Origin: Deltaproteobacteria bacterium | Lineage (GTDB): Bacteria; Myxococcota_A; Polyangia; Polyangiales; Houyiibacteriaceae | Reading direction: 5' to 3' | NCBI GenBank assembly: GCA_017644045.1 | Contig: JAEPMI010000002.1 | Location: 453,024 to 517,023, forward strand | Length of the DNA stretch: 64,000 nucleotides | Shown: positions 1 to 8,236 of the stretch, in pieces | Numbering within the stretch: the first letter of the stretch is position 1 | Layout of the letters: each line of letters starts with the position of its first letter | Notes under the pieces: model-generated | What the model was told of the DNA's origin: nothing | Seen by the model: only the letters and a program-made list of their open reading frames with translations | Databases searched by the model: none | Position numbers and translations under genes: made by a program

Positions 1-90
1 AAGGCGCCCGCAAAGAAGAAGGCGCCCGCAAAGAAGAAGGCGCCCGCAAAGAAGAAGGCGCCCGCAAAGAAGAAGGCGCCCGCAAAGAAG
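1..90 (+). repeat. Five perfect 18-bp coding repeats (KAPAKK)
   Basis: Five identical 18-bp units (aaggcgcccgcaaagaag) run from base 1 to 90 and probably continue upstream. Each encodes K-A-P-A-K-K. Perfect identity at the DNA level, including third positions, indicates recent slippage expansion, so the tail length is probably variable between strains. Confidence 0.95.
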
Positions 91-486
91 AAGGCCCATC
101 GGGCCTCTGCCGAGACGGACCGGGCCGTTCGGACCTTGCGAGCGCTCGGCCTGCGCTACCCGCGAAGCCACACCAAGAGCCCGTGGCCCGGACACGGTGA
201 CCTCGCCGTGAACGACAAGACCTTCTGCTATCTGAACGTGGAGGGCGACCCCTTCTCGATCTCGTGCAAGCTGCCGCATTCGTTCGACGACGCGCTCGAG
301 CTCCCCTTCACGACTCCCACGGCCTATGGCCTGGGTCGTGCCGGATGGGTCACCGCCAACCTCGACGCGGGCGATCCGATCCCGATGGACCTCTTCGAGC
401 GTTGGATGGACGAGAGCTTCCGCGCACAGGCACCCAAGCGCGCGGTGAAGCAGCTCGACTCCGAGGGACTCGCGCCGAAGACCTGA
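1..486 (+). CDS. MmcQ/YjbR-like protein with Lys/Ala/Pro repeat tail, 5' truncated by window edge
   Basis: The reading frame is open from base 1, so the true start lies upstream. The visible 161 residues begin with about five copies of the hexapeptide KAPAKK, as in histone H1-like or nucleoid-binding tails. A domain of about 115 residues follows that resembles the MmcQ/YjbR family (double-wing DNA-binding-like fold), with the pattern of a short ligand-like loop, FCYLNVEG, ISCKLPH and a C-terminal SFRAQAPKRAVKQL helix. The basic tail suggests nucleic-acid contact, but that is inference. The next gene starts 51 bases downstream on the same strand. Confidence 0.7.
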   Translation, partial: KAPAKKKAPAKKKAPAKKKAPAKKKAPAKKKAHRASAETDRAVRTLRALGLRYPRSHTKSPWPGHGDLAVNDKTFCYLNVEGDPFSISCKLPHSFDDALELPFTTPTAYGLGRAGWVTANLDAGDPIPMDLFERWMDESFRAQAPKRAVKQLDSEGLAPKT

Positions 487-536
487 ACACCGCGCCCGAT
501 CGCGGCTACGCTCTCGGCGTTGGTGGAGAAGTGTCG

Positions 537-1130
537 ATGAAGCGGTTCTGCGTCCTCGTCGCGCTCGTCTCCGGCTGCGCGACGGTGCCGCCGCCGCACG
601 GCCTCGGGCCGGCGGACGCGATCGTCGTGCTCGGCAACCGGCCGCCGGTGGAGCCGGACGGGAGCGTGCGCTTCGAGACGCGCAAACGGGTCGAAGCGGG
701 GGTGCGGGTCTACCGCCGTGGGCTCGCGCCGATCCTGCTGATGGCCGGCGGACCGGCGCCGAGCGGGCACGTCGAGGCGGAGGTCATGCGCGATCTGGCG
801 ATCGAGCTCGGGGTGCCGGCCTCCGCCATCCGGATCGAGCCCCGCTCGACCGACACCATCGAGAACGCACGCTTCAGCGTGGCACTGCTCTGCGAGGGGC
901 AGGAGGAGCCGTGCACCCCCCACGTGATCGTGGTGACCTCCCCCTACCATCTGCGGAGGGCCGAGCACCTCTTCGAGTGTGCCGGAGCCCGGGTCCAGAC
1001 CGAGGCCGCCGAGGTGCCGGCCCGCGCGGGACGGGTGTTCAGCGAGTCCTTCATCCGGGTGATGTACGGCTTCACCCGCGAATGCCATCGCGCAGCGGAC
1101 GGAGAGCCCACCCGAGAGGCGGAGTGGTGA
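537..1130 (+). CDS. DUF218 (YdcF/SanA-like) family protein
   Basis: The product is 197 aa. The start at 537 is supported by GGAGA seven bases upstream and gives a short hydrophobic N-terminus with a possible lipobox (VSGC). The body matches the DUF218 (YdcF/SanA/ElyC) pattern: ADAIVVLGN near the start, RVEAGVRVYRRG, ILLMAGG, a conserved acidic RSTDTIENA segment and VVTSPYHLRRA. Members of this family are envelope-linked and some act in cell-wall carbon metabolism or vancomycin resistance. The exact reaction is unknown. The open frame extends upstream to 264, but that part is a shadow of the preceding gene. Confidence 0.85.
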   Translation: MKRFCVLVALVSGCATVPPPHGLGPADAIVVLGNRPPVEPDGSVRFETRKRVEAGVRVYRRGLAPILLMAGGPAPSGHVEAEVMRDLAIELGVPASAIRIEPRSTDTIENARFSVALLCEGQEEPCTPHVIVVTSPYHLRRAEHLFECAGARVQTEAAEVPARAGRVFSESFIRVMYGFTRECHRAADGEPTREAEW

Positions 1131-1163
1131 CGGGCGCGAACGCACGTCACGTAGGGCCGTGAG

Positions 1164-1172
1164 TGCTATCCT
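1164..1172 (+). promoter_or_regulatory. Extended -10 box, leaderless promoter candidate
   Basis: TGCTATCCT lies 8 nt before the ATG at 1181, matching TGnTAnnnT. Transcription would start within a few bases of the ATG. Confidence 0.5.
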
Positions 1173-1180
1173 CCGCCCCG

Positions 1181-4100
1181 ATGTCGCTCCGGCTTTTCTT
1201 TCTCGTCGCACTCGGCGCGCCGCTGCTCCTGGCGAGCTGCGAAACCGGTGGGCTTCCGCAGGGTTGGCGGGCCACACCCCCCGGCGACGGCCCGACCGTC
1301 ACGTGGGATCTCGACCACGAGCCCCTGCCCGACCTGCCGCTCCCGAACGACTTCGCGACCTACCCCGATCCGGGCACCGCGACCGGCCGCCGGCTGAACG
1401 TCAGCATGGTGGCGCCGACCGCGTTCGAGGCCCACACCCGGCGCGGCTTCGACACGATGGACGGCTGGGGCACCTACTCCCCGATCAGCATCCCCTTCGA
1501 CGCGCCGATCGATACGCGCGGCATGATGGACCGCCAGGGTGGCGGGTCCGAGGCGTTCTCCGAGGACCGCTTCCAGCAGCACGCGGTCTACCTGATCGAT
1601 CTGGAGACCGGGCAGCCGATGCCCGTCGATGTGAACTCGGGGAACTTCCCCTACGTGGTCGACAACCCGAACGCATATTTCCGGAACGACCCGCGGGCCG
1701 GTGAGTCGAACCTCTTCCTCGAGACCGTCGACGAGGACCTGAACGACAACGGCGAGCTCGATCCCTTCGAGGACACCGACTTCGATGGCGTCCTCGACGA
1801 GCCGGCGACCTTCGACGGGACGCGTGACGGTCCGCTCGACACCGTCGACGAGATGACCTGGTTCTACGAGCGAGAGACCAACACGCTGGTGCTCCGCCCG
1901 ATCCTGCCCCTTCGCCCGCAGCGGACCTACGCGGTGGTGGTCACCGACCGTCTCACCGGCATGGACGGCGAGTCCATCCGTTCGCCCTTCCCGGACGTGC
2001 ACCACATCAGCCAGAAGGAGGCGCTCACGCCGCTGGCCGGTCACCTCTCGGACCATCCGGAGCTCTACGGTGATCTCTCGGCGCGCGGCTGGGAGGGCGT
2101 GGCCTTCGCGTTCACCTTCACGACGCAGAGCGTCTACCAGGAGATGGACGCCATCCGCAGCGGCCTCCACGGCGAGGGCACCCTCGACTGGATGGCGGAC
2201 GAGTTCCCACTCGAGTACGCACCGGTGATCATGCGCGGCGGCCCCGGCGGTCGTTGTCTCGACGGCATCGACAACATCTACATCACCCCCAAGGAGCCGT
2301 TCGTGAACGCGCTCCGCCCGGTGGTCGGCATGATCCTCGGCACGAACGACGAGGCGAAGATCGAGCGGCTGCTCTCGAGCTACGACAGCCTGAGTCACGT
2401 CGCGGTCATCGTCTTCGACTCGCCCTTCTTCCTGGGCGACCCGCGCGCGACCGGGCTCGAGGACTACTTCGAGGTCGACGCCCCGGCCGGTGAAGCCAAC
2501 GTCGGCCGCGAGACGCTGACGATGACCCTCTTCATCCCGAACGAGACGGAGACCGCGCAGCAGCCCTTCGACCTGGCGTTCTACGTCCACGGCTACGGCA
2601 GCGCGTCCGCGGAGCCGCTCCCCTTCGTCGGCTACATGCTCCAGCACGGCGTCGCGGCCGCGACGGTCAACGCCGAGGGTCATGGCGTTCCGCTCGACGC
2701 CGGTCTCATCGGCGCCGTCGAGGCGCTCTTCAGCAGCGAGTGCCTCAAGCCGGCGGCACAGGCCATCCTCAGCGGCCGGGCCGAGGACCTCAACGGCGAC
2801 GGCACGCCGGACAGCGGCGGCGACTTCTGGACCAGCTACGTGTTCCACACCCGCGACTCCGTTCGTCAGAGCGCCGTGGACCACCTGCGAGCGATCCAGA
2901 TCCTCCGCTCCTTCGACGGCCGAAGCGCCGTGCCGACCGTGTTCGATGACTCCCCCATCGTCTTCGATCGCGACGGGAACCGGACGATCGCCTACGACGG
3001 AAGCGCCATCTCGGGCGGCGCCGACGTGGCCGGTGACTTCGACGGCAACGGGGTCCCCGACCTCGGCGGCGCGTCGGAGATCTTCTTCGCTGGAGGCTCG
3101 CTCGGCGGCATCGTCACCGGCATCGTGGGCGGCACCGAGCCGAGCCTCCGCGTGGCCGCGCCCATCGTCGGCGCCGGCGGCCTGACCGACGTCGCGGCCC
3201 GCACCGACCTCGGCGCCGTGCTCCGCGCGATGCACCTGCGCGCGATGGGACCGATGATCACCGCGCAGCCTGCGAGCGAGCGGGGCGACAACACCGCGTG
3301 CAGCAGCGACCAGACCAGCGTCTACATCATGGCGACCGACGTGACCTCGCGCGCCGAGGTCGAGATCGCGTGCGTGGACGCCGGCCTGCTGGACGCCGAC
3401 GACGTGCTCTACGTCTACAACGCCACCGCCGAGGAGGCTCGCTGTGGCGGCGCGGTCGGAGGCGTCGACGGTCGCTTCCGGGTGCCCTTCCCGGCCGACG
3501 CCGGGCACCGTCTCTTCGTGGAGATCTACGCGGACGCGGCCAGCACGGTCGACTACGGCGACTGCAGCTTCGAGGGGTCACCGACACCAGCGCAGATCAT
3601 CGACACCTTCGAGGTCGACGCCGAGTTCCAGACCATCGAGTGGGAGGCGGGCGATCCGCTCGTGAGCCCGACCATGGGTCTCGGTCACGACCGCCAGACC
3701 CCGGAGCTGAGGCGCACCATCGCGCTCGCCCAGGCGGGTCTCGATGCGGGCGACCCGATCAACTACGCGCGTCGCGTCTTCCTCGAGCCGCTCGACCAAC
3801 CGATCAACCTGCTCGTCGCCAACGCCGTCGGTGACCAGTGGGTGCCGCTCAGCGCCGGCAACGCCTACGCACGCGCCGCCGGTCTCCTGCCTTTCCTGCC
3901 GCCCGACGCGCCCGACTCGCTCGCCGACTGGCGCGCTCCCGCGAGCTTCGAGACCCGCTACCCCGGCTACGCCTCGCCGAACGATCTACTGATCGGCTAC
4001 CACGTGCTCGAGGGCGTCGATCGGCTGGAGCGCCACCCGCAGGACGGACTGCCGCCGCACTTCCTCGTCGACGTCGACGACCTCGCCGAGGGCAACTACC

Positions 4101-4477
4101 GCTTCGACCCGAGCGGCTCGCGGCAGAGCACCGCAGACGACGCCGTGGGCTACCCGCGGCTCGACGATCCGCTGCGCTGGGTCCGTCGCAGCCGCCCGAT
4201 GCCGCCCGGTGGTGACCCGAGCGTTTGGGCTCCGGTGCCGGGCGAGGACATCTCCGGCCTCATCAACCACTACGCGATTCCCAACGGAACCCACGGCTTC
4301 GACCAGGTCGTCTACGACGAGGACGATCCCTGGGACCCGGTGCAGTACCTGATCAACCTCGTGTCCCGTTATGGCGCGACGAACGGTCAGGACCTCTACT
4401 ACCACTCGCACCCGGAGACCCACACCTGCCTCGAGAACTCGACCTGCCCGTTCTTCGAGCCGGTCATCCTGGAATAG
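1181..4477 (+). CDS. Large secreted lipoprotein with alpha/beta-hydrolase-like core
   Basis: The product is 1098 aa. I chose the ATG at 1181 because it gives a clean lipoprotein signal (lipobox LASC) and sits just after a -10 box. Two calcium-loop-like stretches rich in D-x-D/N-x-D-G occur, near residues 190-205 (DLNDNGELDPFEDTDFDG) and near residue 620 (DFDGNGVPDLGG). A nucleophile-elbow-like GGSLGG follows the second one, and FYVHGYGSA resembles an oxyanion-hole region, so a serine-hydrolase fold is likely. The C-terminal part has an HGF motif (NGTHGFDQVVYD) that could supply the catalytic His. The substrate is unknown; a surface lipase or esterase is possible. Confidence 0.75.
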   Translation: MSLRLFFLVALGAPLLLASCETGGLPQGWRATPPGDGPTVTWDLDHEPLPDLPLPNDFATYPDPGTATGRRLNVSMVAPTAFEAHTRRGFDTMDGWGTYSPISIPFDAPIDTRGMMDRQGGGSEAFSEDRFQQHAVYLIDLETGQPMPVDVNSGNFPYVVDNPNAYFRNDPRAGESNLFLETVDEDLNDNGELDPFEDTDFDGVLDEPATFDGTRDGPLDTVDEMTWFYERETNTLVLRPILPLRPQRTYAVVVTDRLTGMDGESIRSPFPDVHHISQKEALTPLAGHLSDHPELYGDLSARGWEGVAFAFTFTTQSVYQEMDAIRSGLHGEGTLDWMADEFPLEYAPVIMRGGPGGRCLDGIDNIYITPKEPFVNALRPVVGMILGTNDEAKIERLLSSYDSLSHVAVIVFDSPFFLGDPRATGLEDYFEVDAPAGEANVGRETLTMTLFIPNETETAQQPFDLAFYVHGYGSASAEPLPFVGYMLQHGVAAATVNAEGHGVPLDAGLIGAVEALFSSECLKPAAQAILSGRAEDLNGDGTPDSGGDFWTSYVFHTRDSVRQSAVDHLRAIQILRSFDGRSAVPTVFDDSPIVFDRDGNRTIAYDGSAISGGADVAGDFDGNGVPDLGGASEIFFAGGSLGGIVTGIVGGTEPSLRVAAPIVGAGGLTDVAARTDLGAVLRAMHLRAMGPMITAQPASERGDNTACSSDQTSVYIMATDVTSRAEVEIACVDAGLLDADDVLYVYNATAEEARCGGAVGGVDGRFRVPFPADAGHRLFVEIYADAASTVDYGDCSFEGSPTPAQIIDTFEVDAEFQTIEWEAGDPLVSPTMGLGHDRQTPELRRTIALAQAGLDAGDPINYARRVFLEPLDQPINLLVANAVGDQWVPLSAGNAYARAAGLLPFLPPDAPDSLADWRAPASFETRYPGYASPNDLLIGYHVLEGVDRLERHPQDGLPPHFLVDVDDLAEGNYRFDPSGSRQSTADDAVGYPRLDDPLRWVRRSRPMPPGGDPSVWAPVPGEDISGLINHYAIPNGTHGFDQVVYDEDDPWDPVQYLINLVSRYGATNGQDLYYHSHPETHTCLENSTCPFFEPVILE

Positions 4478-4506
4478 AGCCCACGCTCCACTCGTAGGGC
4501 GACTCG

Positions 4507-5358
4507 ATGAGCTCGGAGCGCCCGCAGACCTGGAGACGACGCCTCACGCGACTCGGCGTCGCGCTCGCGGGGATCTATCTCGCGATCTGCGGGCTCATGG
4601 TCGCCTTCGAGGAGTCGCTCCTCTTCCACCCGACCGTGATGCCTTCGGGCGTGCGCGAGCTGCTGCTGGAGCGGGCGGAGATCGAGCCGATCGAGGTCGA
4701 CGCTGGCGAGGTCACGCTCCACGGCTTCTTCGTTCAGGGTGAAGGCGACGCGCCGCGCCCCACCCTCCTCTACTTCGGTGGCAACGCGGAGCAGATCTGG
4801 CGCCGCGTCGACGACGTCCCCGGCCCGAACGGCGCCCGCTTCAACCGGGCCTACCTCGCCTACCGCGGCTACGAAGGGTCCGGCGGCTCGCCCGCGGCCG
4901 ACGACCTGCTCGCCGATGCGCTGCGCTTCTACGATCACGTCGTCGGGCGACCGGATGTCGATGCGGAGACCATCGTCGTTCGCGGCACGAGCCTCGGCAC
5001 GGGTCTGGCGACGCACGTCGCTCACGAGCGACCGGTCGCGGGCGTCGTGCTGCTCGCACCCTACGACCGCCTCGAGAACGTGGCCGCCGGCCACTACCCC
5101 TGGCTGCCGGTGCGCGTCTTGATGCGCAACGACATCGACTCGCTGGCGAGAGCGCCCGAGATATCCGTTCCACTGCTCCTCGCCCACGGCGAAGCCGACG
5201 AGGTGATCCCGGTCGAGCACGGCCGGGCGCTGGCGGCAGCCTGGCGCGGCCCGGTCGAGGAGCTGTACCTGCCAACGGCGAACCACAACGACCTGGGTGG
5301 GCGGCGCGAGACCACCAGCGCCGTGGACACGTTCCTGGGGCGAATCACGAGCCGTTGA
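4507..5358 (+). CDS. Alpha/beta hydrolase, membrane-anchored (BEM46-like)
   Basis: The product is 283 aa. One N-terminal transmembrane helix (about residues 15-33) is followed by ESLLFHP, typical of the ABHD13/BEM46 group. The nucleophile elbow is GTSLGTG, the acid is probably in HGEADEVIP, and the His is in PTANHND. It lies 29 nt after the big lipoprotein gene on the same strand, so co-transcription is possible. A TAGGGC box 6 nt before the ATG might give it its own promoter. Its substrate cannot be told from the sequence. Confidence 0.85.
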   Translation: MSSERPQTWRRRLTRLGVALAGIYLAICGLMVAFEESLLFHPTVMPSGVRELLLERAEIEPIEVDAGEVTLHGFFVQGEGDAPRPTLLYFGGNAEQIWRRVDDVPGPNGARFNRAYLAYRGYEGSGGSPAADDLLADALRFYDHVVGRPDVDAETIVVRGTSLGTGLATHVAHERPVAGVVLLAPYDRLENVAAGHYPWLPVRVLMRNDIDSLARAPEISVPLLLAHGEADEVIPVEHGRALAAAWRGPVEELYLPTANHNDLGGRRETTSAVDTFLGRITSR

Positions 5359-5380
5359 TCGGGTTGGCCTCCCCCCAGCG

Positions 5381-6154
5381 ATGCGCCATATCCGACGCAT
5401 GACCCGCTGGCTGACGCGGAAACGCCGCACGTTCGAAATGAGCCGCCGCGTGGTCGGGGTCGACGGCGGGCTCGTGCGAATCGAGCAGCGCTTCTCCGGT
5501 ACGGAGGAGGGCGTGGTACTGGCCACGGCCGGCAGCTGGTTCGCGTCGCTGGTGGAGGTCCATCGGGGCGAGCTCAGCTTCCGGACGGGGCTCGACGTGC
5601 GAAACGCTGGCCGCCGCTTTCTCCTCTATTGTCCGCCGCGTTCGATCATCCGCATGCCGGCCGGAGCTGCTGCCGTAACGACCGATGGCGTGGGCAGCCT
5701 GAGGCTCCCGGAGGGCTTGCCGCGCGAGCCCCTCGCGCTTCCCCTGAGCGACGGTGACTGGAGCCCGACGATGGAGCGGGTCGCGGCACTCCTCGCTCGA
5801 CGCGGCGCGGTCCGCATCGACGCCGACCAAGGGTGCGACCCCCGTGTCATCGCTGCGCGCCAGCTCCTGGTCGACAAGGCGTTCGCAGCGCTTCCCGTGG
5901 GCGGCGTCGCGAGACAACTCGGGTGGCACTCCTCGGTCCTGTCTCGTCGCTTCTCCCAGGCGTACGGGATCACCCCACGCAACTACTGCCAGCGGCTTCG
6001 CATCCACACGTCGGTGATGCGGCTCTTCACCGGCGTGGCCATCACCCGCGTCGCCTTCGACGTGGGCTTCGGGGACCTGAGCCAGTTCTACCGGCAGTTC
6101 CGCCGGGTCACCGGGGAGACCCCGGGTCGGTACCGGGAAGCCGGCTCCGGGTAG
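5381..6154 (+). CDS. AraC-family transcriptional regulator
   Basis: The product is 257 aa from the ATG at 5381. ATGs at 5399 and 5438 are equally possible because none has a clear ribosome site. The N-terminal 150 residues look like an AraC ligand/cupin-type sensor without a named family. The C-terminal 100 residues carry the double helix-turn-helix (VARQLGWHSSVLSRRFSQAY, then ITRVAFDVGFGDLSQFYRQF) and the standard tail GETPGRYR. It starts 22 nt after the hydrolase stop, and may regulate that gene or itself. Confidence 0.9.
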   Translation: MRHIRRMTRWLTRKRRTFEMSRRVVGVDGGLVRIEQRFSGTEEGVVLATAGSWFASLVEVHRGELSFRTGLDVRNAGRRFLLYCPPRSIIRMPAGAAAVTTDGVGSLRLPEGLPREPLALPLSDGDWSPTMERVAALLARRGAVRIDADQGCDPRVIAARQLLVDKAFAALPVGGVARQLGWHSSVLSRRFSQAYGITPRNYCQRLRIHTSVMRLFTGVAITRVAFDVGFGDLSQFYRQFRRVTGETPGRYREAGSG

Positions 6155-6340
6155 TTCGGCGGCGCTCGGCTCGCGGCATCGGCTCTCGGCAGTCGGCGGT
6201 CGGCGGTCGGCGGTCGGCAGTCGGCGGTCGGCGGTCGGCGGTCGGAGTCGAAGTCGGAGTCGGAGTTCGGCTTCAAGGGTCGGAGTCGGAGTCGGAGTCG
6301 GAGTCGGAGTTCGGCGTCAGGGTCGGAGTCGGAGTCCGCG
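6155..6340. repeat. TCGG-rich minisatellite (7-bp and 6-bp units)
   Basis: Between convergent genes, about eight units of the 7-mer GTCGGCG/A (6192-6247) pass into hexamer GTCGGA arrays (6244-6335). The hexamers occur in blocks separated by GTTCGGCTTCAAGG-like spacers. No gene fits here. A related TCGG-rich stretch in the opposite orientation lies at 6858-6908, on the other side of the DUF420 gene. Confidence 0.9.
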
Positions 6341-6814
6341 TCAGGTGAACGCCGCCACGTAGAGCACCACCCCGCTCGCGGACGTCAGGAACACCCCCAG
6401 CCAGACCCACCGTCCCCACCGCCGGTGCGTTCGTGAGAACGGACCTGGCAGCGGAGGCGTCGCCTTGCCCGAGTAGCGCCGCGCGGAACGCACCAGGAGC
6501 GTGAGCCAGCCGACCCAGGTCGTCGTGGCGATCGCGATGTGACCGAGGAGGAGCACCCGTACCGCGGCTCCGTCCAGCTGCACCGCGCGACCGGCGATGG
6601 CGGCGCTGCCGCCCTCGAGGCGGATGTCCACCTCGAGGAGGACGACGGCGAGTGTCTGGATCGCGAAGAAGGCGAGCTGCGCAGCCCGGTGACGTCGGTG
6701 TTCGCCCCGCTTCGCCAAGCGAATGACGGGAAGAAGCGCGAAGGGCATCAGCACGAAGGTGGTGATGGCCAGGTCGACGAGGAGGCTCGCGCGAGTACCG
6801 AAGAAGCCGGGCAT
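6341..6814 (-). CDS. DUF420-type four-helix membrane protein
   Basis: The product is 157 aa with four predicted membrane segments. The conserved His positions of DUF420 are present: H in KRGEHRRHRAAQ after helix 1, H in LLLGHIAIA, and THRRWGRWVW before the last helix, which ends in SGVVLYV. DUF420 proteins include CtaM/YozB-like factors linked to haem-copper oxidase maturation, but no oxidase gene is visible here, so the role is uncertain. The start ATG has a weak AAGGA site. TCGG-type repeats flank the gene on both sides. Confidence 0.75.
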   Translation of the reverse strand: MPGFFGTRASLLVDLAITTFVLMPFALLPVIRLAKRGEHRRHRAAQLAFFAIQTLAVVLLEVDIRLEGGSAAIAGRAVQLDGAAVRVLLLGHIAIATTTWVGWLTLLVRSARRYSGKATPPLPGPFSRTHRRWGRWVWLGVFLTSASGVVLYVAAFT

Positions 6815-6857
6815 GGCGGCATCCTTCGCTGCGCGGGGACCCGTGTCTTGGCGTTTC

Positions 6858-6908
6858 TTGACGCCCCGACACCGAACTACCGAACGCCGACCACCGAGAG
6901 CCGAATGC
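6858..6908. repeat. TCGG-type degenerate repeat, inverted relative to 6155-6340
   Basis: Read on the minus strand, this short stretch repeats xxTCGG units. The segment at 6885-6908 is a near copy of 6176-6198 in opposite orientation; both contain GGCTCTCGG followed by GTCGGCG after two variable bases. Confidence 0.7.
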
Positions 6909-6910
6909 CG

Positions 6911-8158
6911 CTACTCCCCGCTGAGCACCGTCTCGATGTCCCGCGTGCGCAACCCGAGCAGGAAGAGAATCCGGTCGAGCCCACCGGCGTCGACGCTGGT
7001 GTCCGCGGCTTCCTTGAGCTTGGCCTTCGCGTGGAAGGCGATGCCGAGGCCGGCGCGCTCGAGCATGCCCATGTCGTTGGCGCCGTCGCCGACCGCGATG
7101 GTCTGCTCGAGGTCGATGCCCTCGCGCTGGGCGATGGCGTCGAGGAGGTCGGCCTTGCGCTGCGGCGTCACGACCGGCTCCTTCACGCGACCGGTGAGCT
7201 TGCCGTCCTCGACCTCGAGGTGGTTCGCGTAGGCGTAGTCGAGACCGAGGCGCTCCTTGAGCGTGTTCGCGGCGAAGGTGAAGCCGCCGCTGATCACCGC
7301 GGTCTTGTAGCCGAGCTTTCGAAGCACGCTCAGCAGCTCCGGCACGCCCTGGGTGACCGGGAGGTCGGCGGCGAGGGCGAGCACGTCCGCGTAGGGCATG
7401 CCCGCGAGGAGCTTCACGCGCTCGCGGAGGCTCTGCTCGTAGTCGAGCTCGCCCTGCATCGCCCGCTCGGTGATCGCGGCCACCTTGTCGACGATGCCGA
7501 AGCGACGAGCGAGCTCGTCGATGACCTCGATCTGGATGAGCGTGGAATCCATGTCGAAGACCACCAGCCGCTTGGCGCGACGGGTGAGGCGCTCACGCTG
7601 CACGGCCACGTCGATGTCGCGCCCTTCGGTGGCGACGATGAGCGCGCGACGAAGGCCACGGCCGTCCACCTCCGGGTCGTCACCCACCGGGAGCGAGAGC
7701 ACGATCTCCAGGCTGTGGAGCCCACCGCTCGAGAGGCGCTGAATGGTCTCGATGTTCGCCTCGGACTTCGCGAGCACCTCGGCGAGGAGCTGGACTCCAG
7801 CGGCGTCGAGGCCGTCGCCGATCGCCGTGACGGCGAAACGCGCGCTGCGGGCCGGCGGGAGCTGGCTGGTGCCTTCGCGGTTCTCGAGTACGCGGAACGA
7901 GAGGTCGAGCCCCATGCGCTTCGCGGTGAAGAGCAGATCCTTCAAGGCCGACTCGCCCTTCGACACCCCGGGCTCGAAACCGACCAGCAGACAGAGGGTC
8001 AGCTGGCCCTGGACGACCACCTGCTCGATGTCGAGGAGGCGGGCCTCCTTGTCGGCGAGGACACCGGCGAGCGCCGCGGTGATGCCGGGGTGGTCCGGTC
8101 CGGTGACCGTGACGAGCACGCGCTGGGGCAGGGTGTCGAGATTCTCGAGGGAGACCAT
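6911..8158 (-). CDS. serB: Phosphoserine phosphatase, ACT-domain type
   Basis: The product is 415 aa and makes L-serine from O-phosphoserine, the last step of serine synthesis. Two ACT-like regulatory modules occupy about residues 10-180 (starting VLVTVTGPDHPGITA). The HAD phosphatase domain follows: motif I DMDST at 202-206, the Ser motif in AVISGGF, a Lys in the following segment, and GDGANDMGML at about 357-366. Length and domain order match mycobacterial-type SerB. An extended -10 box six bases upstream suggests leaderless transcription. No other serine-pathway gene is nearby. Confidence 0.95.
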   Translation of the reverse strand: MVSLENLDTLPQRVLVTVTGPDHPGITAALAGVLADKEARLLDIEQVVVQGQLTLCLLVGFEPGVSKGESALKDLLFTAKRMGLDLSFRVLENREGTSQLPPARSARFAVTAIGDGLDAAGVQLLAEVLAKSEANIETIQRLSSGGLHSLEIVLSLPVGDDPEVDGRGLRRALIVATEGRDIDVAVQRERLTRRAKRLVVFDMDSTLIQIEVIDELARRFGIVDKVAAITERAMQGELDYEQSLRERVKLLAGMPYADVLALAADLPVTQGVPELLSVLRKLGYKTAVISGGFTFAANTLKERLGLDYAYANHLEVEDGKLTGRVKEPVVTPQRKADLLDAIAQREGIDLEQTIAVGDGANDMGMLERAGLGIAFHAKAKLKEAADTSVDAGGLDRILFLLGLRTRDIETVLSGE

Positions 8159-8164
8159 CGAGCC

Positions 8165-8173
8165 CTCATAGCA
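8165..8173 (-). promoter_or_regulatory. Extended -10-like box before serB
   Basis: TGCTATGAG on the minus strand lies 6 nt before the serB ATG. The same nonamer is found before the start codons at 24806 and 28249. Confidence 0.45.
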
Positions 8174-8236
8174 CCAGCGAGGGCCCCACGCAGGGCGCAG
8201 CGCGTGTCGAACACGCGTCTCCGCGAGAGGCCCCGA

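Noticed and set aside
1166-3508. 780-codon minus-strand frame
   Set aside because: It is the antisense of the large lipoprotein hydrolase; composition is His/Glu/Val-rich and no domain is seen.
6192-6335. CRISPR array
   Set aside because: The repeats are 6-7 bp units without unique spacers and no cas genes are near; this is a minisatellite.
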